From NCBI GenBank assembly GCA_943326655.2, contig CALPUC020000008.1:1-14996 (forward strand): a DNA stretch of 14,996 nucleotides. Reading direction: 5' to 3'. The stretch's first letter is position 1; each line of letters opens with the position of its first letter. Below the pieces are notes generated by a model, which worked only from the letters and a program-made list of their open reading frames with translations, ran no database searches and had not been told where the DNA came from. The position numbers were made by a program, and so were the translations under genes. Of this stretch, positions 13,326 to 14,996 are shown piece after piece. The stretch comes from Rhodoluna limnophila. GTDB taxonomy: Bacteria > Actinomycetota > Actinomycetes > Actinomycetales > Microbacteriaceae.

Positions 13326-13873
13326 TCCCAGTGGCTTGGAGCCGGTTCTTTACCTTTAGGGAGAGCGCTATCGGCATTCCACTTCACAACCCAGGCCGGC
13401 AAAGTTGGAACTTTACCTTTCCAGCCCCCACCGGCATCGATTACCTCTTGCGGGGTCACGATTCCTCGCGGGTTTTTCAACCAGCGCAGTTTCACAATTG
13501 CCTTGGTATAAACCTCACCGTTTCTGGTGAAGCGCTGCTCCACAAAAACCGCCTGGTCGTCCCAGCCAATCAACTTTGACTCAACGGTGAACGTCTTCCA
13601 AAGTTCTAGAGACTTCCGATAGGTGATGCTCACCGCGACCACCACCGGATACCAGCGGAGCTTCTTAAATACGGGCCAGTGACCAGTTCGAAGTAGATGG
13701 TCGAATCGCCCGAGGTCCATGATCGATAGATACACGCCGTTGTTCATGTGCATGAAGGCGTCGAGGTCGGTTGGCCAAACCCGGAAGTTTCTTTTGCCAA
13801 CGTCTGAGTAGGTGAGTTTTGACTTGAAGCGCCAGCCGGTGAAGGCCCAAATCATTCGAAGCCAGAGCTTCAC
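13322..13873 (-). CDS. Hotdog-fold acyl-CoA thioesterase (4HBT/THEM6-like)
   Basis: A predicted thioesterase of the 4-hydroxybenzoyl-CoA thioesterase-like superfamily, 183 aa and cytoplasmic. The central sequence DLDAFMHMNNGVYLSIMDLG (36-55) carries the catalytic Asp and the HMNNG turn of this fold. SITYRKSLELWKTFTVESKLIGWD and VFVEQRFTRNGEVYTKAIVKLRW then give the long strand pattern. The start is GTG 13873, overlapping the upstream peptidase stop by 4 bp (GTGA), which suggests translational coupling. ATG at residue 7 is a possible alternative. The substrate is unknown. Nothing in the sequence ties its function to the peptidase beyond cotranscription. Confidence 0.82.
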   Translation of the reverse strand: MKLWLRMIWAFTGWRFKSKLTYSDVGKRNFRVWPTDLDAFMHMNNGVYLSIMDLGRFDHLLRTGHWPVFKKLRWYPVVVAVSITYRKSLELWKTFTVESKLIGWDDQAVFVEQRFTRNGEVYTKAIVKLRWLKNPRGIVTPQEVIDAGGGWKGKVPTLPAWVVKWNADSALPKGKEPAPSHWD

Positions 13874-14996
13874 CAGATACTCACTCGCGACCCTGGAGCC
13901 AACCAGGCTTGGTCTTTTTCGGTTACGTCAAAAGCCTCATAGAAGGCGTCGATGTTTCGAACAATCTGGTTGCAGCGGAACTCGGCTGGCGAGTGCGGGT
14001 CGGTTGCTAGGCGTTGAATCATGATTTCGTCGCGGCCCTTGGTGCGCCAAGCCTGCCCCCACGATAGGAACAGGCGCTGGGCTCCGGTGAGACCGTCGAT
14101 TACCGGCGACGGCTGATCGCCTAGCGAGAGGAAGTAAGCCTTGTAGGCAATCGCCAAACCGCCGAGGTCGCCGATGTTTTCACCGATGGTGAAAGCGCCG
14201 TTTACGCGATGCTCGTCGGAAAGTTGAGCCGGTGAAAGTTGGTCATACTGAAAAATCAGCTCCTTGGTTAGCTTCTCGAAAGCCTCACGGTCTTCATCGG
14301 TCCACCAGCTAGAAAGCGCTCCGTCGCCGTCGTATTTGGAACCCTGGTCATCGAATCCGTGACCAATTTCGTGGCCAATCACAGCACCGATTGCTCCGAA
14401 GTTCACCGCTGCATCAGCTTCAGCTGAAAAGAACGGTGGTTGCAAAATAGCGGCCGGGAAAACAATCTCGTTGAAGCCGGGGTTGTAGTACGCGTTCACC
14501 GTTTGCGGAGTCATAAACCACTCGTCGCGATCGAGCGGTGACCCGATCTTGGCGATTTCCTTGTCGGTCTGCCAGCTTGAGGCACGGCGAACGTTGCCAA
14601 CCAGGTCGTCCTTGCGAATAATCAGCGACGAATAGTCTTTCCACTTGTTCGGGTAACCGATTTTCGGGGTGAACTTGTCGAGCTTAACCAGAGCCTTCTT
14701 CTTAGTGGCTTCGGTCATCCAAGTTAGTTCTCGGATACTCACTCGATAGGCCTCAACCAACCACGAAACCAATTCGTCCATCTGCTCTTTAGCGGCTGGC
14801 GGGAAGTGCTTTTCCACATAAATCTCACCGACGGCTTCGCCAAGCGAGCCTTCAACTAAGCCAACGGCACGCTTCCAGCGGGCACGCATCTCTGGCTGAC
14901 CGGTGAGTTTCTTGCCGTAAAACTCGAAGCGCGTGTTCACGAATTCCTGAGAAAGGTATGGAGCCATGGAATTGATGAGATCCCACTGGAACCACA
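13870..14996 (-). CDS. M13 family zinc metallopeptidase (neprilysin/PepO-like), N-terminus beyond window
   Basis: An endopeptidase of the M13 family, which generally cleaves oligopeptides. The frame stays open to the right edge: residues WFQWDLINS precede the first ATG at 14967, matching the family, so that ATG is internal. Numbering from it, the substrate-binding NAYY is at 158-161, the zinc motif HEIGH at 199-203 (His199, His203, catalytic Glu200), and ENIGDLGG at 263-270 supplies the third ligand Glu263 and the supporting Asp267. The C-terminus ends in Trp, as usual for the family. The full protein is typically about 630-670 aa, so roughly 40% is outside. The thioesterase follows with a 4-bp overlap. 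Confidence 0.94.
   Translation of the reverse strand, partial: WFQWDLINSMAPYLSQEFVNTRFEFYGKKLTGQPEMRARWKRAVGLVEGSLGEAVGEIYVEKHFPPAAKEQMDELVSWLVEAYRVSIRELTWMTEATKKKALVKLDKFTPKIGYPNKWKDYSSLIIRKDDLVGNVRRASSWQTDKEIAKIGSPLDRDEWFMTPQTVNAYYNPGFNEIVFPAAILQPPFFSAEADAAVNFGAIGAVIGHEIGHGFDDQGSKYDGDGALSSWWTDEDREAFEKLTKELIFQYDQLSPAQLSDEHRVNGAFTIGENIGDLGGLAIAYKAYFLSLGDQPSPVIDGLTGAQRLFLSWGQAWRTKGRDEIMIQRLATDPHSPAEFRCNQIVRNIDAFYEAFDVTEKDQAWLAPGSRVSIW

Noticed and set aside
14967..14996. ATG at 14967 as the true start of the M13 peptidase
   Set aside because: The frame continues upstream with residues that match the family (WFQWDLINS), and about 40% of the usual length would be missing.
1..14996. CRISPR array, insertion sequence, tRNA or prophage genes
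   Set aside because: No regularly spaced repeats, transposase motifs, terminal inverted repeats or cloverleaf-like sequences were recognised; nearly all DNA is in housekeeping or transport genes.

Overview
The window looks like chromosomal DNA of a small-genome, moderate-GC actinobacterium. The families and gene order point to Microbacteriaceae, perhaps the freshwater 'Luna' lineages (Rhodoluna/Aquiluna-like). This is inferred from protein style and compact layout, not from a marker gene. Coding density is very high: genes overlap by a few bases, GTG and TTG starts are common, and several genes have a -10-like hexamer 6-7 nt before the start codon, as expected for leaderless mRNAs. No rRNA, tRNA, CRISPR, insertion sequence or phage gene was seen, and no stretch over about 155 bp lacks a gene.

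Layout. 1-1846 (minus): prephenate dehydratase pheA followed by seryl-tRNA synthetase serS, which runs off the left edge. 1876-3498 (plus): phosphoglucomutase pgm, divergent from pheA across 29 bp. 3499-3653: a strong hairpin, then direct repeats and a palindrome in front of a 14-TM drug-efflux type MFS transporter (3654-5363). 5367-5501: a TPP riboswitch and a hairpin that can mask the ribosome binding site, controlling a thiamine ABC transporter lipoprotein (thiB, 5502-6470) and fused permease (thiP, to 8070). No ATPase gene follows. 8018-8863 (minus): an orphan beta-class DNA methyltransferase whose 3' end overlaps thiP by 53 bp. 8883-9212 (plus): a small GNAT-like protein. 9209-10066 (minus): a monoacylglycerol-lipase-like alpha/beta hydrolase.

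The most notable block is 10162-13325 (plus), four overlapping genes: a ferric-reductase-like flavocytochrome (diheme membrane domain plus FAD/NAD(P)H domain), two tandem exported FMN-binding-domain proteins, and an ApbE-type FAD:protein FMN transferase. Together they look like a membrane electron-export chain: NAD(P)H to FAD to heme b to covalently bound extracytoplasmic FMN, with ApbE attaching the FMN. The terminal acceptor is unknown. Both FMN-binding proteins depart from the usual flavinylation motif at the same two positions, and the ApbE has no signal peptide.

13322-14996 (minus): an M13 (neprilysin-like) metallopeptidase, truncated at the right edge, translationally coupled to a hotdog-fold thioesterase that converges on apbE.
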